Notes: a model not told the origin generated them from the letters alone. Numbered from the stretch's first letter, positions 10,461-20,041 are shown. The stretch: DNA of 64,000 nucleotides from Pycnococcus provasolii (GCA_938743325.2 OW568878.1:310001-374000), one strand, 5' to 3'. Numbers and translations: made by a program.

Positions 10461-10498
10461 TGCATATTTCATTAGTAGATACAATATCAATACTTCCT
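10461..10498 (-). repeat. Right arm of perfect 38-bp inverted repeat
   Basis: Exact reverse complement of 9254-9291. Read on the minus strand it repeats the GIY-YIG gene's upstream sequence and start codon, but the frame closes a few codons later, so it is not a second gene. Confidence 0.95.
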
Positions 10499-10560
10499 AA
10501 TATATAGATATTCCTGTTATCTCAGAATTCCTATATATTTTTATCAAATCACCTTTCTTT

Positions 10561-11040
10561 CCTAGCTTCCACGAAGAGTCGCAATCCTCGGAGTCGCCGT
10601 CATCATCCACGAAAACCTTAAATACTGTGGTACCTAAGAGATCCGCCATCGTCGCTGACGTCGGAAAAGAGATGATTGGAATCCTTACGTCGCGGAAAAG
10701 ATAAAAAAAAATCCCCCTCTGGCCAAAGCCTCGAAAGTTTTTACCGCGGCGTTGTGCTTACAACGCACGAATAGAGTGGCTCTCTCTTGATTGAAACACC
10801 ATACTGTATATTCAACAAAAAACGGAAACACCATAAGTTACTGTATATTCAACAAAAAACGGAAAATCGCGATCGAGTGGTACAAGTTTCCTATTCTATT
10901 ACGGATCCCGGGCCCGCCGGGCCCCGGGCCTTTTTCTTTTTGAGCCGGGCCCCGGGAGCCGGGGGGCTCGGTGAAAGATATTCTGGCGGCGCCATTTTCG
11001 ATTTTTCGAACCAAAAGAAAAGTTTTGCTGACTTGGATCG
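10561..11040. repeat. HBS1-like upstream region with a 37-nt-period tandem duplication
   Basis: A 27-nt sequence ending in TTCAACAAAAAACGGAAA occurs at 10802-10828 and again at 10839-10865, each preceded by CACCATA. A GC palindromic cluster (GGGCCCGCCGGGCCCCGGG type) lies at about 10907-10965. No gene is seen; this is presumably the promoter and 5' leader of the downstream GTPase. Confidence 0.7.
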
Positions 11041-12987
11041 ATGCCACGTCACGCGTCGCTGTACTCCGCCGACGACTACGACGACGGCTACTACGACGAC
11101 GACTACGACGACGAAGATGATGACTACTACGACGAAGAAGATGAATATGGTGGTGGTGGTGGTGGTGGTGCTCGTGGTGGTAGTAGTAGTAGTTCGCAGC
11201 CTGCCGCCTTGAAAAGCAGCAAGTCGTCGAAGCCTCAACAGCCGCCTCCCCCCGTGCCATTCGTTCCGAAAAAGAAAAAAGCGAGTCAACAACAAGCATC
11301 AGCGAATCAGTCGAACGCTGCAGCAGCAGCGAAACAGCCGGCCGTACCGACGACACCGGCAACGCCCGCACCGCACATCCTCTTCTTTGGACACGTCGAT
11401 GCAGGAAAGTCGACGCTCGTCGGAAGGCTCATGCACGCCACACAAGCAGTCACCGACGCGGATGCCGCGCGAACGTTGCGCGACGCGAAAAGCGCAGGAA
11501 AGGCGAGCTTCTCGTGGGCGTGGCTCGTCGACGAAACGCCGCAGGAACGTGCCAGGGGTGTCACGGAGGCGGTGGCGATGCGTGCGACGCCAGCGACGAG
11601 CGCGCTCGCGGGTGCCGTTCTCCTCGACGCGCCAGGACACAGGGACTTTCAGCCGAACGTCTTTTCAGCCATGGCGCTGTGCGACGCGGGTATCTTCGTT
11701 GTCGACGCGAGTGGCAAACATGCATCCAAGCCGCTGAACGAAGCCGAAGTATTCGACGCAGAGGGTCACTACGACGGTGCCGCGGCATCGCTGGAGTACC
11801 TCGCGCTGTGGGCGCACCTTCACGCCAACGTCTGGCACAGCCAGCATGCTGCCGCTAACGGTTCCGAGCAGCTTCCAGACATCGCCAGCCTTCGCATAAA
11901 CGGTGGTGGTGGCAGCGGCAGCGGCAGCGGCAGCGGCAGAGGCGCGCGCCTGGTCGTCGTGGTGACAAAAATGGATGCGATCGGATGGGATCGCGAACGC
12001 TTCGATGCTGTCTGCGCATGCACACGCGATCGCATCGACGCCGCCGTGAGGCATATTGCACCTGAGACGCAGCTGAATGTCACGTTCGTTCCCGTCGCTG
12101 CCACGGCGCAGCCGGGCGAGGGAAATGTGGGTGGTGTCGGTGATGATGCGGCACAGCTGACATCGCAGGCATCGTGGGTCGCATCTGAATCATACCCGAC
12201 GCTAGTGGATTCCGTCCGCCAGCTTGCCGCATCCTGCGCAGATGACCGACTTGCGCAGATGGAGGCGACGCAGGCGGTGCCGTGGCGATTTGTCGTCGCA
12301 GATGCTGACGGTGCGACGGCGAAGGACGCGACGGTGTACGGCAGGCTAGTCGCCGGGCGAATTGCCGCAGGGTCGCCTCAAACGCTTCCAGCCATTTCCA
12401 CTGGCTTGGGTATTTGCCGATCGGTGGTTGTTGACCGTGCACGCCGACTTGACGACGCGCCGATCGTTGCCATCGATGGTGGCGGAGGCAGCTGTGCACT
12501 TGTCGCTGGCGAGGCTGCACGTCTTCGACTTCAGCCAGAAAAGAAGAAGGGCAAGGGTTCGTCGAGCGGGGAGAACTACGACTCGCCACTCGCACGAGCT
12601 GGCTGCGTGCTCAGCGGACCTCCGGGCTCGCCGGCACCCGTAGTTGCGATTCGATTCCGTGCTCGTCTGCTCGTCTTTCGCACGTCGAAGCCACTTCTAC
12701 CCGGCACGGCGGGAGAGATGCTCGTGCATGCCTCTCGGTGCGAGGCACGCGTGATCTCTTTCGAGCAGTTGCACGGCAACTATGCACTTGGCAGTGCGTC
12801 GACCACAGTGCCTCGCCGCGCGCCACGTGTACTGCGCGCTGGCGACGATGCGACTGTTCTCATGGAAGTGTCGGATGGTGTTGTGGTTGAGCCATTTGCG
12901 ACTTGTCGCGCACTAGGTGCATTCGGCTTCGCAGGTGTGATGGCACTTGGGCAGGTTGTCGAGGTGATTGACACCAAGAACTTGTAG
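11041..12987 (+). CDS. HBS1: HBS1-like translational GTPase
   Basis: 648 aa. An acidic Asp/Tyr-rich N-terminus (residues 10-36) is typical of HBS1 N-domains. It is followed by a basic linker, then an EF1A-type GTPase: G1 GHVDAGKST (117-125), RGVT (172-175), G3 DAPGH (196-200), G4 TKMD (309-312; the family normally has NKMD), and two beta-barrel domains to the C-terminus. In other eukaryotes HBS1 with Dom34/Pelota splits stalled ribosomes; eRF3 is the nearest alternative, but no PAM2 or prion-like eRF3 N-terminus is seen. A Gly/Ser run (GGGGSGSGSGSG) is inserted before G4. Intron-free. The N-terminal repeat-rich codons give long shadow frames on the opposite strand. Confidence 0.82.
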   Translation: MPRHASLYSADDYDDGYYDDDYDDEDDDYYDEEDEYGGGGGGGARGGSSSSSQPAALKSSKSSKPQQPPPPVPFVPKKKKASQQQASANQSNAAAAAKQPAVPTTPATPAPHILFFGHVDAGKSTLVGRLMHATQAVTDADAARTLRDAKSAGKASFSWAWLVDETPQERARGVTEAVAMRATPATSALAGAVLLDAPGHRDFQPNVFSAMALCDAGIFVVDASGKHASKPLNEAEVFDAEGHYDGAAASLEYLALWAHLHANVWHSQHAAANGSEQLPDIASLRINGGGGSGSGSGSGRGARLVVVVTKMDAIGWDRERFDAVCACTRDRIDAAVRHIAPETQLNVTFVPVAATAQPGEGNVGGVGDDAAQLTSQASWVASESYPTLVDSVRQLAASCADDRLAQMEATQAVPWRFVVADADGATAKDATVYGRLVAGRIAAGSPQTLPAISTGLGICRSVVVDRARRLDDAPIVAIDGGGGSCALVAGEAARLRLQPEKKKGKGSSSGENYDSPLARAGCVLSGPPGSPAPVVAIRFRARLLVFRTSKPLLPGTAGEMLVHASRCEARVISFEQLHGNYALGSASTTVPRRAPRVLRAGDDATVLMEVSDGVVVEPFATCRALGAFGFAGVMALGQVVEVIDTKNL

Positions 12988-13169
12988 TAACAATATATTT
13001 CCAAAAAACAACAAAGTTTTATCCTGTAACAAAAAACAAAAAAGTTTCTTTCCCTATGAAATGAAGCAGCAACCATTTTGTTTTGCCTTTTTTTTGCATT
13101 TAGCAGCAACTATAATCAGAGAGAGCAACAACAGCAGCACCACCGGCGGCAAAGTCTTGTGGTAGTAGT

Positions 13170-13871
13170 TCACTTGCTTTTATTCGCCAGTGCGATTTTG
13201 CCGAGCGGAACTGGGATTGGATCGACCACATCCTCCGTGCCCTCGAGACCGTGCAGCACAATCACGGCACGCGCGGGAGAACGATTGGCAAGATCTGCGC
13301 TAACAGAGCCCGACCACAGTTTTCCGAACCACTTTTTCCCGCTGGATGCGATTATGACTGCCGACGCTCCGAGCCGCTGCGACGCCTTGCTGATTGCATT
13401 CGCAATTGGACCGAACGTCTTCTCGACGAGGAGCACCATCTCGACAGGATAGCCGCAGTCCTTGACGCGTTGTCCGTACGCCATGAGCGTCGATTCGTTC
13501 GCCTTGATCGCATCCTCAAGCAGCTGCTGATGCAGTTTCGCGTCGAATTCAGCGCTGAGGTAGTGCGGCCAATCCGCCTCCACCGCGGGCATGGGCGTGG
13601 TTTCCACGAGTGGCACGATGTGCATGAGCGTGATGACGTCGCCCTCTCGCGCGACGTTTCGCATGCACCACTTGATTGCATGTTCGCTTGCTGGCGTGTC
13701 GTCGACGCACACTAGAATGCGCCTCTGCATCGTGATTGCTTCCACATCAATGTCGAACGGCGTCGTGAGGGCGGCGTACGCATCCTCACGTGGATCAAAA
13801 GAAACGCCTGTTGAGGATGGGTCGACCGGGCGCAGGCGCAGGCGAGGCGGCATGGTGGTGGTGTTGGACAT
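13170..13871 (-). CDS. Universal stress protein (UspA) domain protein
   Basis: 233 aa. One Usp domain spans about residues 50-210: RRILVCVDDTPASEHAIKWC (first strand and helix), a middle region with KDCGYPVEMVLLVEK, then ASSGKKWFGKLWSGSVSADL and ARAVIVLH, the glycine-rich nucleotide loop and last strand. Gly spacing in the loop differs slightly from the canonical G-x2-G-x9-G(S/T) ATP-binding pattern, so ATP binding is likely but not certain. Plant and algal Usp proteins of this size respond to stress signals. It converges on the HBS1-like gene with a 182-nt gap. Confidence 0.88.
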   Translation of the reverse strand: MSNTTTMPPRLRLRPVDPSSTGVSFDPREDAYAALTTPFDIDVEAITMQRRILVCVDDTPASEHAIKWCMRNVAREGDVITLMHIVPLVETTPMPAVEADWPHYLSAEFDAKLHQQLLEDAIKANESTLMAYGQRVKDCGYPVEMVLLVEKTFGPIANAISKASQRLGASAVIIASSGKKWFGKLWSGSVSADLANRSPARAVIVLHGLEGTEDVVDPIPVPLGKIALANKSK

Positions 13872-14293
13872 TTATTAGGAATGATGACTTTTTGAGGAGA
13901 AAGTGCGTGACAAAAGCTGACTCACTCACAACACGCCTGACCACACACACGGTCACGGTGGAACCCCAACCAACCCGAACCGGCGAACCCCTGAAAAGTG
14001 AAAACCCCATTCCCCCCCGGCGGGCGCTCCGCGCCCGCGCCACGCCCTGGTCCAAGCTGAGCAAAGTATTGTAACAAAGGAGAGTTACAATATTTGGTTA
14101 AGGACTGGTGGCCGGCTCCGTCCTTGCAGCGAAGGATGGAGACTCTGGTCTTGACGACGACGATGTGTCACCATTAAGAAGACTACTCCCCACCTGCTCC
14201 GCTAGTAGGGGAGAAGGCAGGAAGCGTCGTCCAGAGGGAGGAGGGAGTGGGAAAAACAAAAGGTCGATGCTTCCATCTGAACGGCGGTCAACT
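13872..14293. other. Intergenic gap, no gene seen
   Basis: Upstream of the Usp gene and downstream (in minus-strand sense) of the RT fossil. A minus-strand open stretch (14391-14098) reads as low-complexity protein and may be part of the fossil's periphery. Nothing else can be supported. Confidence 0.4.
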
Positions 14294-14735
14294 TTAATGT
14301 TGAAGATTCGGTCGATGTTGAGCTGTGTAGATCCAATGTTGAAACGTTTGTTGAGCGCAAGGCGGAGTGCCCCAAACCCCGGAGGTCTCACACAAATTCA
14401 CCATGATCTCTGAAATCAGGGACTTCGTTTCCAGCACCCTGTCCGGAGCCGACCGGATGAAGCACTCGCCTCCGTCGAGATGCGCCTGCGAGACGTCGAC
14501 GATCACACCGAGCACCCGGTGTGCTGCCGCCATCTCCTCGCGCTTTCCGATGTCGAGGCGGTATCTGATGATGCGGCAGATCGAGGCGAAACCTGCCGCG
14601 CTTAGCGGGCGGGTGAGCAGATGCGTGGCATCTCGACCCGCGGCGCGGTGCCAGAGAGGCTGGATTGTGGAGTGTAAAAGAATTACACTCCACAAGGGAT
14701 CCCCCAGCCCTCCCCCTTGGATCCCTAGCTAGCAC
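14294..14735 (-). mobile_element. Retroelement reverse-transcriptase fossil
   Basis: A minus-strand piece with VLGVIVDVSQAHLDGGECFI followed by RVLETKSLISEIM resembles the thumb/connection region downstream of the RT catalytic core in DIRS-like and Ty3-like retroelements. Only a fragment is present, with no intact ORF and no recognised terminal repeats. It looks broken and old. Family assignment is tentative; it may belong to the same lineage as the RNase H fossil near 32.1 kb. Confidence 0.45.
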
Positions 14736-15079
14736 CAGGGTCTACTCAACCTACTAGGGGAAACCGCGGGGATCCATATCTCGGTTGTGGTTCTTCCGTC
14801 GAGAGGTTCTGGGAAGTCTGGGTCCCAATAGATTTTTCTTTCTGGCAGTCTGGGTCCCTCCCGATCCCGGATCCCCTGTCCCGATCCCCCTTCCTTCTTT
14901 GATCTTTCTGGTCGGCCGGCCCCTCTCCTCTCCTCTCCCGGCCCCGGCCCCTCTCCGACCTTCCTGAGCCGTTCGTAGTACTACCGGGTACTTCGTACTT
15001 CGTGGCTCTCCGTCGACGCCGCCCGGGCCCGGGCCCCTCTCTCAGATTCTCAGAGAGCGTATACGCATCGGAGGACGTC
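14736..15079. other. Upstream region of the DUF1995 protein gene
   Basis: Rich in CCCT/CTCC tracts with several GGATCC sites and a GGGCCCGGGCC palindrome near 15020. The downstream frame is open from 15002 without an ATG until 15080. No separate gene is seen. Confidence 0.4.
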
Positions 15080-17845
15080 ATGCCGCCAGGGATGTCGATG
15101 CCGAGAGGAGCGTGTGCGTCTCCTCATCCTCACGTCTGTCCTGCGGGGTGTCGTGTCTTCCATGGTGTCTGCAAGAAAAAGGTGTCTTCCCCATCACCTT
15201 CCAGGTCACAGTGCTTGAGGGTTGGCTTGGGGTGCTTGACAGAGCCATCATCTTCTCCCTGTTATGAGACATTAATGTTCTGTCGGCTTACACATCGGAA
15301 TCAGAGTTTCGTTAATTGTCAGAGGACTCACAGACGCGATTCGCGACTTCTTGCTGTCGGTGATAATGGTACCGCTCCTCTATCTGGGGGTGGTGGGGGT
15401 GGTGTTGGTGCAGCATCGACGACGACGTCGACGGAAGTGGTGGACGATGACGACTTTGACGACGACGACGACGAGGACGACGACGACGAGTTTCGGGAAG
15501 AGGAAGACCGAGCGCGGAGAAGAAGAGCTTACGACGCGTCGCCGTCAACATCAGCGCAAGCCAGTGAGGTGCCCCAGCTGCCGCGCACGCCGCGCGAGGC
15601 GGTGGAACAGGCGCGAGAAAGCGTGCAGCGCGCGCTCGACGACGGCGTTACCAGACAAACGGTTCAGATACTACTGCCCGTTAACCAACGTCGGAAAGAT
15701 TACTCGAAAACGTGCCTGGACGAAGTGAACTTTAACCCGGACAGCGCGCTCGAGGAATACCGCGTCGCGGAGCTCATGACGGGTGCACTTCTGCAGGGAA
15801 TCACGTGGGCGCGTGACTGGACGAACAAGAGTCCTGGTGCAGCAGCTTCTAGCGAAGACGACGACGAGGACGAAGAAGCTGACGACGAAGAAGAAGCTGA
15901 CGAGCCACAGCCACCGCAGCAGCAGCAGCAGCAGCAGCAATCGCAATCAGGACCTCCTCGCATCTACGGGCGGCGCATCGACGACGGTGGTGGGCTGAGC
16001 GACCCCGTCGGACTGCTCAACGTCGTCGGCGGTGGAGCGAGCGCCGTCGTCTTTCCCACGGCTGATACGCTCGGGGAACTGCGACGCCTTGACGAGGTGT
16101 ACAAAACCATGGGACAACCACTTCTTCTCGTCTGCCCGCAGTGGATCATGGAGGGGAAACTCGTGTCCGACTTTGGATTCGGACCGTGGCGAAGGCGTGC
16201 CGAACGCTTCCTCGACAAGTTTGCACTCACGTACCGCCTCGTCGAGCGTCGCGTTTGGCCGAAAGATGGCAAGACAGGAGACGACGTCGGTGGGCCGGGA
16301 CTGCTGATGTCCTCGTCGTCGCGCTCCGCGTCAAGTGTCGTGCGCATTCTAACGACGTACCCGAACACGCATACCGCGTACCTCGTCGCGGGACCTGGCG
16401 CAAATTCCGTCGGCGAGGCGCCAAAACTGCTTGGCACGTGGAAGGGTGCAGCACCGAGCACCGTGGAGATTGACGCTCTCGCCAACATGGCGCGCTCGTC
16501 TGCAGCGACCGCCGCCGTCGCGAATGCCGCCGCCATGGCTAGCGTCGTCACCCCCGTGACGACGCTTGGAGATAAGGAGACCATCGACAGCGCCGTGCTC
16601 GGTTCGATGGACGAGGAGTCGATCCGAGGCTTGAGTGCGCGAGCTGAGGCTTCCGCGGCGACCGAGCGCGTCGAGCAATTTCTTCGAACCCCGAGCGGTC
16701 GGCCATTCGACGAGGCTGAGTTCGCGGCACTTTCCAAGGCTGCCCTGCGCGCTGCGCTTGCGGCGTACGGAAAGCCGTTCAGCGGAAAGGTGGAGCAGCT
16801 GCGCGAGCGCCTGCGCGGCGCACAGTGGCAGGCGGAGGTGAGAAAGCTGCGAGAGGAGAACGCCGCACTGTCGCGCCGCGTTGCGAGTCTTGAGAAGGAG
16901 CTTGAGAAGAAGGAGCGCGCCAGCGAGAAGATCAAGGAGGGTGACGAGGAAATGTGTGCAGACTTCCTGACGCTGCTTGGAGTGGGCTGCGAGTACAACC
17001 GCTTTGGACGTCCGAGAGCCACCGCGGTGCAGCTTCGCCAAGGTTTGGCGAAGGTGGGAGCGCAGGATCGCGTGGGTTCGCAGGACAAGCGAGCGACTCT
17101 CGTTGCGACGCTTCTGCGATGCGCGGCGGAGGGTGCGTACCAGCTGCCTTCGGGGCAGGCCTCCGCGGCGGTTGTGCAGGATGCTGAAGTGAAGGACGGT
17201 GGCATTTCTGCCACCAAGGCACGCCCGATTGGGTCTGTGATTGGTGTTTACCCGGAATCGCCCGGCCCTCTCGTGAACCCGGATGCAGCGAATGGCGAGA
17301 GTTCCGAAAAGAGCACTTCGACCTCCCTTGCCATGCAGCTCCCCAACCCGCTCGCGCTGGACTCGCCGCTCGCGTGGGCTGCGTCTGATGCGGCACGCGA
17401 GGAGAAAATGAGAGGCCTGAGCCGGAAGAGCAAGCAGTCGAAGGGCAAGATGTCGGACGCAGAGCGTGAGAAGCGCCGTCAGGCTGCGTTGCGCCGCAAA
17501 AAGATGGGGCTGCGCCTTGGTCCTAAGCCGGGAACGGTGTACCGCTGCAGTCTGTGCGGCGAGAAGGGACACCGCAGGTCGTACTGTCAGTACAAGCCGA
17601 TGCTCGACCTGACCATAGAGGAGCTGCGCGCTCAGGCTGGCGCCGAGGGTGTCGACCTGCCCGATGAGCACACCCACGACGACGTGCGCATTCTTTCGTC
17701 GGTGGACGCCTCTTCGATGGACGTCGACGACTTGGACTTGGAGAGTGACCTGAATCCCAAATCTCGGCCGCAGAAGCTTTCGAAGGAGGACTATATCAAG
17801 CTGATCGTGAGCGCGCGGAATGCGAAGAGCGAAGAACTAAGTTAA
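15080..17845 (+). CDS. DUF1995-domain protein with coiled coil, SAP-like segments and a CCHC zinc knuckle
   Basis: 921 aa. After an Asp/Glu-rich low-complexity stretch, a DUF1995 domain begins at PRTPREAVEQARESVQRALDDG and runs through LLVCPQWIMEGKLVSDFGFG to about ILTTYPNTHTAYLV. DUF1995 proteins in plants and cyanobacteria include LPA3-type photosystem II assembly factors of the plastid. Next come a SAP-like helix pair (FDEAEFAALSKAALRAALAA), a coiled coil, a second helical unit, a basic stretch, and CX2CX4HX4C (Cys823, Cys826, His831, Cys836), a single nucleic-acid-type zinc knuckle. Linking a plastid fold to nucleic-acid-type modules is unusual. The N-terminus is uncertain: ATG 15080 is the first in frame, ATG 15273 is an alternative. 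Two long frames on the opposite strand are shadows. Confidence 0.72.
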   Translation: MPPGMSMPRGACASPHPHVCPAGCRVFHGVCKKKVSSPSPSRSQCLRVGLGCLTEPSSSPCYETLMFCRLTHRNQSFVNCQRTHRRDSRLLAVGDNGTAPLSGGGGGGVGAASTTTSTEVVDDDDFDDDDDEDDDDEFREEEDRARRRRAYDASPSTSAQASEVPQLPRTPREAVEQARESVQRALDDGVTRQTVQILLPVNQRRKDYSKTCLDEVNFNPDSALEEYRVAELMTGALLQGITWARDWTNKSPGAAASSEDDDEDEEADDEEEADEPQPPQQQQQQQQSQSGPPRIYGRRIDDGGGLSDPVGLLNVVGGGASAVVFPTADTLGELRRLDEVYKTMGQPLLLVCPQWIMEGKLVSDFGFGPWRRRAERFLDKFALTYRLVERRVWPKDGKTGDDVGGPGLLMSSSSRSASSVVRILTTYPNTHTAYLVAGPGANSVGEAPKLLGTWKGAAPSTVEIDALANMARSSAATAAVANAAAMASVVTPVTTLGDKETIDSAVLGSMDEESIRGLSARAEASAATERVEQFLRTPSGRPFDEAEFAALSKAALRAALAAYGKPFSGKVEQLRERLRGAQWQAEVRKLREENAALSRRVASLEKELEKKERASEKIKEGDEEMCADFLTLLGVGCEYNRFGRPRATAVQLRQGLAKVGAQDRVGSQDKRATLVATLLRCAAEGAYQLPSGQASAAVVQDAEVKDGGISATKARPIGSVIGVYPESPGPLVNPDAANGESSEKSTSTSLAMQLPNPLALDSPLAWAASDAAREEKMRGLSRKSKQSKGKMSDAEREKRRQAALRRKKMGLRLGPKPGTVYRCSLCGEKGHRRSYCQYKPMLDLTIEELRAQAGAEGVDLPDEHTHDDVRILSSVDASSMDVDDLDLESDLNPKSRPQKLSKEDYIKLIVSARNAKSEELS

Positions 17846-18031
17846 GATCGCTCGCTATTAAGTAATGGAATGTACTTTACTTTGTCCAACAACGGCCGTC
17901 AAAATTCACATAAAGGCATTATCACCTTCTCCCGATTCGGGGATGAATTTTTCATTTTTGATTTTTGATTTGGGGGTTGAAGCGTGCGTTACTTTTTGAA
18001 TATCATCGTGACAGGCACGCCATTACATTCG

Positions 18032-20041
18032 ATGTCGGCGAACCTTCTGGAACGGCGTAATCGCTCTTCAAAGTCGCCCATGGCTGCTTCAGGCTCCAGC
18101 TATAGTCTGCGAAGAGGCACGGTGCCGCGCTCGCGCAGAATCCTTGTGGCTGTGCTGATGGCGTCCTTGGTGACCATACTGCTTGACGCAATGATCTTTC
18201 AACCCGTCATGATGATCCGATCGCTCGCGCCACGACGACAGCCTAATCGGTCAGTGCTGCTCTCAGTCAACAACCGGGAGTTCGAAAAACGGACGCATGC
18301 GTCTTGGGAATCAGAATCGTCATCAAGTGTGATGAAGCGGAAACAACAACATGGCTACCACGACGACTACCACGACGACAATGACAACGACTACAATGAT
18401 GACGACGATGACCACGACGATTATGACGACGACTACCACGACGACAGTGGAGAGGGAGGAGGAGGGGGAGACGACGACGTATGTCGACCCACCAACCTGA
18501 GGAGTGGCACTTCTATTCGCAAGTCAGGCTTTGCCGGATTTAGCAACATACCATTTCAACAAATGTCTAACAGTCGTACTGTTCGCAAGCGACTTGGTGT
18601 CGTGCGTGGGAATCGTGGTAATCTCTGCAAACATGCTGCGGATGAGGTCATGCAGCGCAGCTTGAGGAGGGGACGAGAAGATCTGCCAACACAATTGATA
18701 CAGGATGGAACGTGGCCTATCGCAAGCTCGATCCTGCCCAACTTCTACACGACGCGGCTGAACGATGACGACAACGACGACTATGAGAAGAAGAGAAAGG
18801 TGTACGGGAGTGCTCTCGTGGCGATGGTCAACTCGCAAAAGGCTGGCTCGACAACTCTGCGATCCATCATGAGAGACATGTGTTCCATCAGCAAACGTTA
18901 CACAAAGAATAGTAATGCGCCCAACATGAGGCGTCCATTCTCAGTCACGCAATGCGTGCAGGAGGAAGAAAAAGAAAACGACACCCAGTTCCATCATGAT
19001 AGTAAAACCGGCGGGTGTTGCGCTGGCATCGCGAACGAGCAGGATTGGGCCGCACGTGCATGTCGCATGTTCATTGGCGATCGCTTACTTGCATCCTCAG
19101 CAACATGTGGGAAAGACTACCGTATGTGCTCGCGATGTTATCCTGCAGCGATCACCAGTAGGACATCACCTCCGCCGATTGTTGCATTTCACATGTTTCG
19201 TGAGCCTGTTGAGCGTATGGTGAGCGCATTCAAGTATTGCACTTCGGGCAAAGTCGGTGACCCGCTCTGCGGCAGATATTCTAAAGTATATCCGAAAGAA
19301 AACCAAACAAGCACAGCCGGAAATTTACTGCTCTTCGCTGAGTACTGGGGTTCGTACGAAGCGCGTCGCCTGCTCGACAATCCGTTCGTGTCGAAAGAGT
19401 GCAATTTCAATCATGCCAGCTGTGTGAGGTCTAGAAGAAAACAGCAGCGGCCGACGACAGATGATGGAAATGGTACGACGACGACGATGGCACTCCTGTC
19501 TGACTTGGTCACGCGAGATGCCGGGCTTGAGACACAGTTTTCCCTTATTGGCATTCTTGATGAGATGGATCTCAGCCTCGAGTTGCTTAGCGATGTGACA
19601 CGCCTTCCGTTCTCCGCTCTGGGTGGCTCTGAGATAAAGAAAAACGCTTATAAGGCCCGTGGTGGTGAAGACAGCACATCGACGAATACTAATCGTTCAA
19701 AGTCTGATGCAGCAGCTTCTGCGCTAGTCGTTGAAATGGATGCCATCTTGAGTAAGGAGCAGCTGTCGGCATTCGCGGGGGAACATCCTCAGATCTTGAG
19801 TCACCTAGGTGACGACATCGCTTTATATGAGGAGGTGAAAAAAGTCTTCTGGCGACAGGTGGAGACGATGAAGAAACAACAACAACAGAAACAACATGAC
19901 AGCATGGATGACGAGCTTCAAGATCGCGTAAAGCTCGTGCGCGACGCCGTGGACAAGCGATCAAGGAGGACCAAAGAAGAAGAAGGTGCTCCTCCAAAAA
20001 GGAGGAGACAGAAGAAGAGCGGGGCTGCTGAAACAAGTTGA
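18032..20041 (+). CDS. Type II membrane sulfotransferase-family protein
   Basis: 669 aa. A short cytosolic N-terminus and one membrane anchor (RRILVAVLMASLVTILLDAMIF, about residues 35-58) lead to an Asp/His/Tyr-rich stalk. The catalytic region starts at VAMVNSQKAGSTTL (about 262-275), the 5'-phosphosulfate-binding loop for the donor PAPS, and has FREPVERMVSAFKYC (about 389-403), the 3'-phosphate site. This layout is that of Golgi carbohydrate sulfotransferases; the acceptor is unknown. The tail is basic and low in complexity. ATG 18032 is chosen; the frame is open earlier only from GTG. A second, WW-containing sulfotransferase lies 3 kb away. Confidence 0.75.
   Translation: MSANLLERRNRSSKSPMAASGSSYSLRRGTVPRSRRILVAVLMASLVTILLDAMIFQPVMMIRSLAPRRQPNRSVLLSVNNREFEKRTHASWESESSSSVMKRKQQHGYHDDYHDDNDNDYNDDDDDHDDYDDDYHDDSGEGGGGGDDDVCRPTNLRSGTSIRKSGFAGFSNIPFQQMSNSRTVRKRLGVVRGNRGNLCKHAADEVMQRSLRRGREDLPTQLIQDGTWPIASSILPNFYTTRLNDDDNDDYEKKRKVYGSALVAMVNSQKAGSTTLRSIMRDMCSISKRYTKNSNAPNMRRPFSVTQCVQEEEKENDTQFHHDSKTGGCCAGIANEQDWAARACRMFIGDRLLASSATCGKDYRMCSRCYPAAITSRTSPPPIVAFHMFREPVERMVSAFKYCTSGKVGDPLCGRYSKVYPKENQTSTAGNLLLFAEYWGSYEARRLLDNPFVSKECNFNHASCVRSRRKQQRPTTDDGNGTTTTMALLSDLVTRDAGLETQFSLIGILDEMDLSLELLSDVTRLPFSALGGSEIKKNAYKARGGEDSTSTNTNRSKSDAAASALVVEMDAILSKEQLSAFAGEHPQILSHLGDDIALYEEVKKVFWRQVETMKKQQQQKQHDSMDDELQDRVKLVRDAVDKRSRRTKEEEGAPPKRRRQKKSGAAETS

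Larger units (their letters stand above)
8941..10560. mobile_element. AT-rich foreign-looking island carrying a GIY-YIG gene between inverted repeats
   Basis: About 1.6 kb of strongly AT-rich DNA (many 60-nt lines have only about a dozen G or C) interrupts GC-rich sequence on both sides. It holds one ORF (GIY-YIG endonuclease), a perfect 38-bp inverted repeat at 9254-9291 and 10461-10498, and a short tandem repeat at 10239-10320. The base-composition edges are near 8941 and 10560; true insertion ends and target-site duplications were not found. The composition and the Lys/Glu/Tyr/Asn-rich tail of the ORF resemble free-standing GIY-YIG genes of large DNA viruses of algae, so transfer from such a virus is a reasonable inference. 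An organellar-intron origin is the main alternative. Confidence 0.6.

Noticed and set aside
8941-10560. A second GIY-YIG gene from the right inverted-repeat arm
   Set aside because: The copied start codon leads into a stop within a few codons and no GIY-YIG core follows.
15964-17217. 417- and 442-aa minus-strand frames opposite the DUF1995 gene (15964-17217, 16349-17677)
   Set aside because: Arg/Ser-rich shadow frames caused by GC-biased codons; no domain content.
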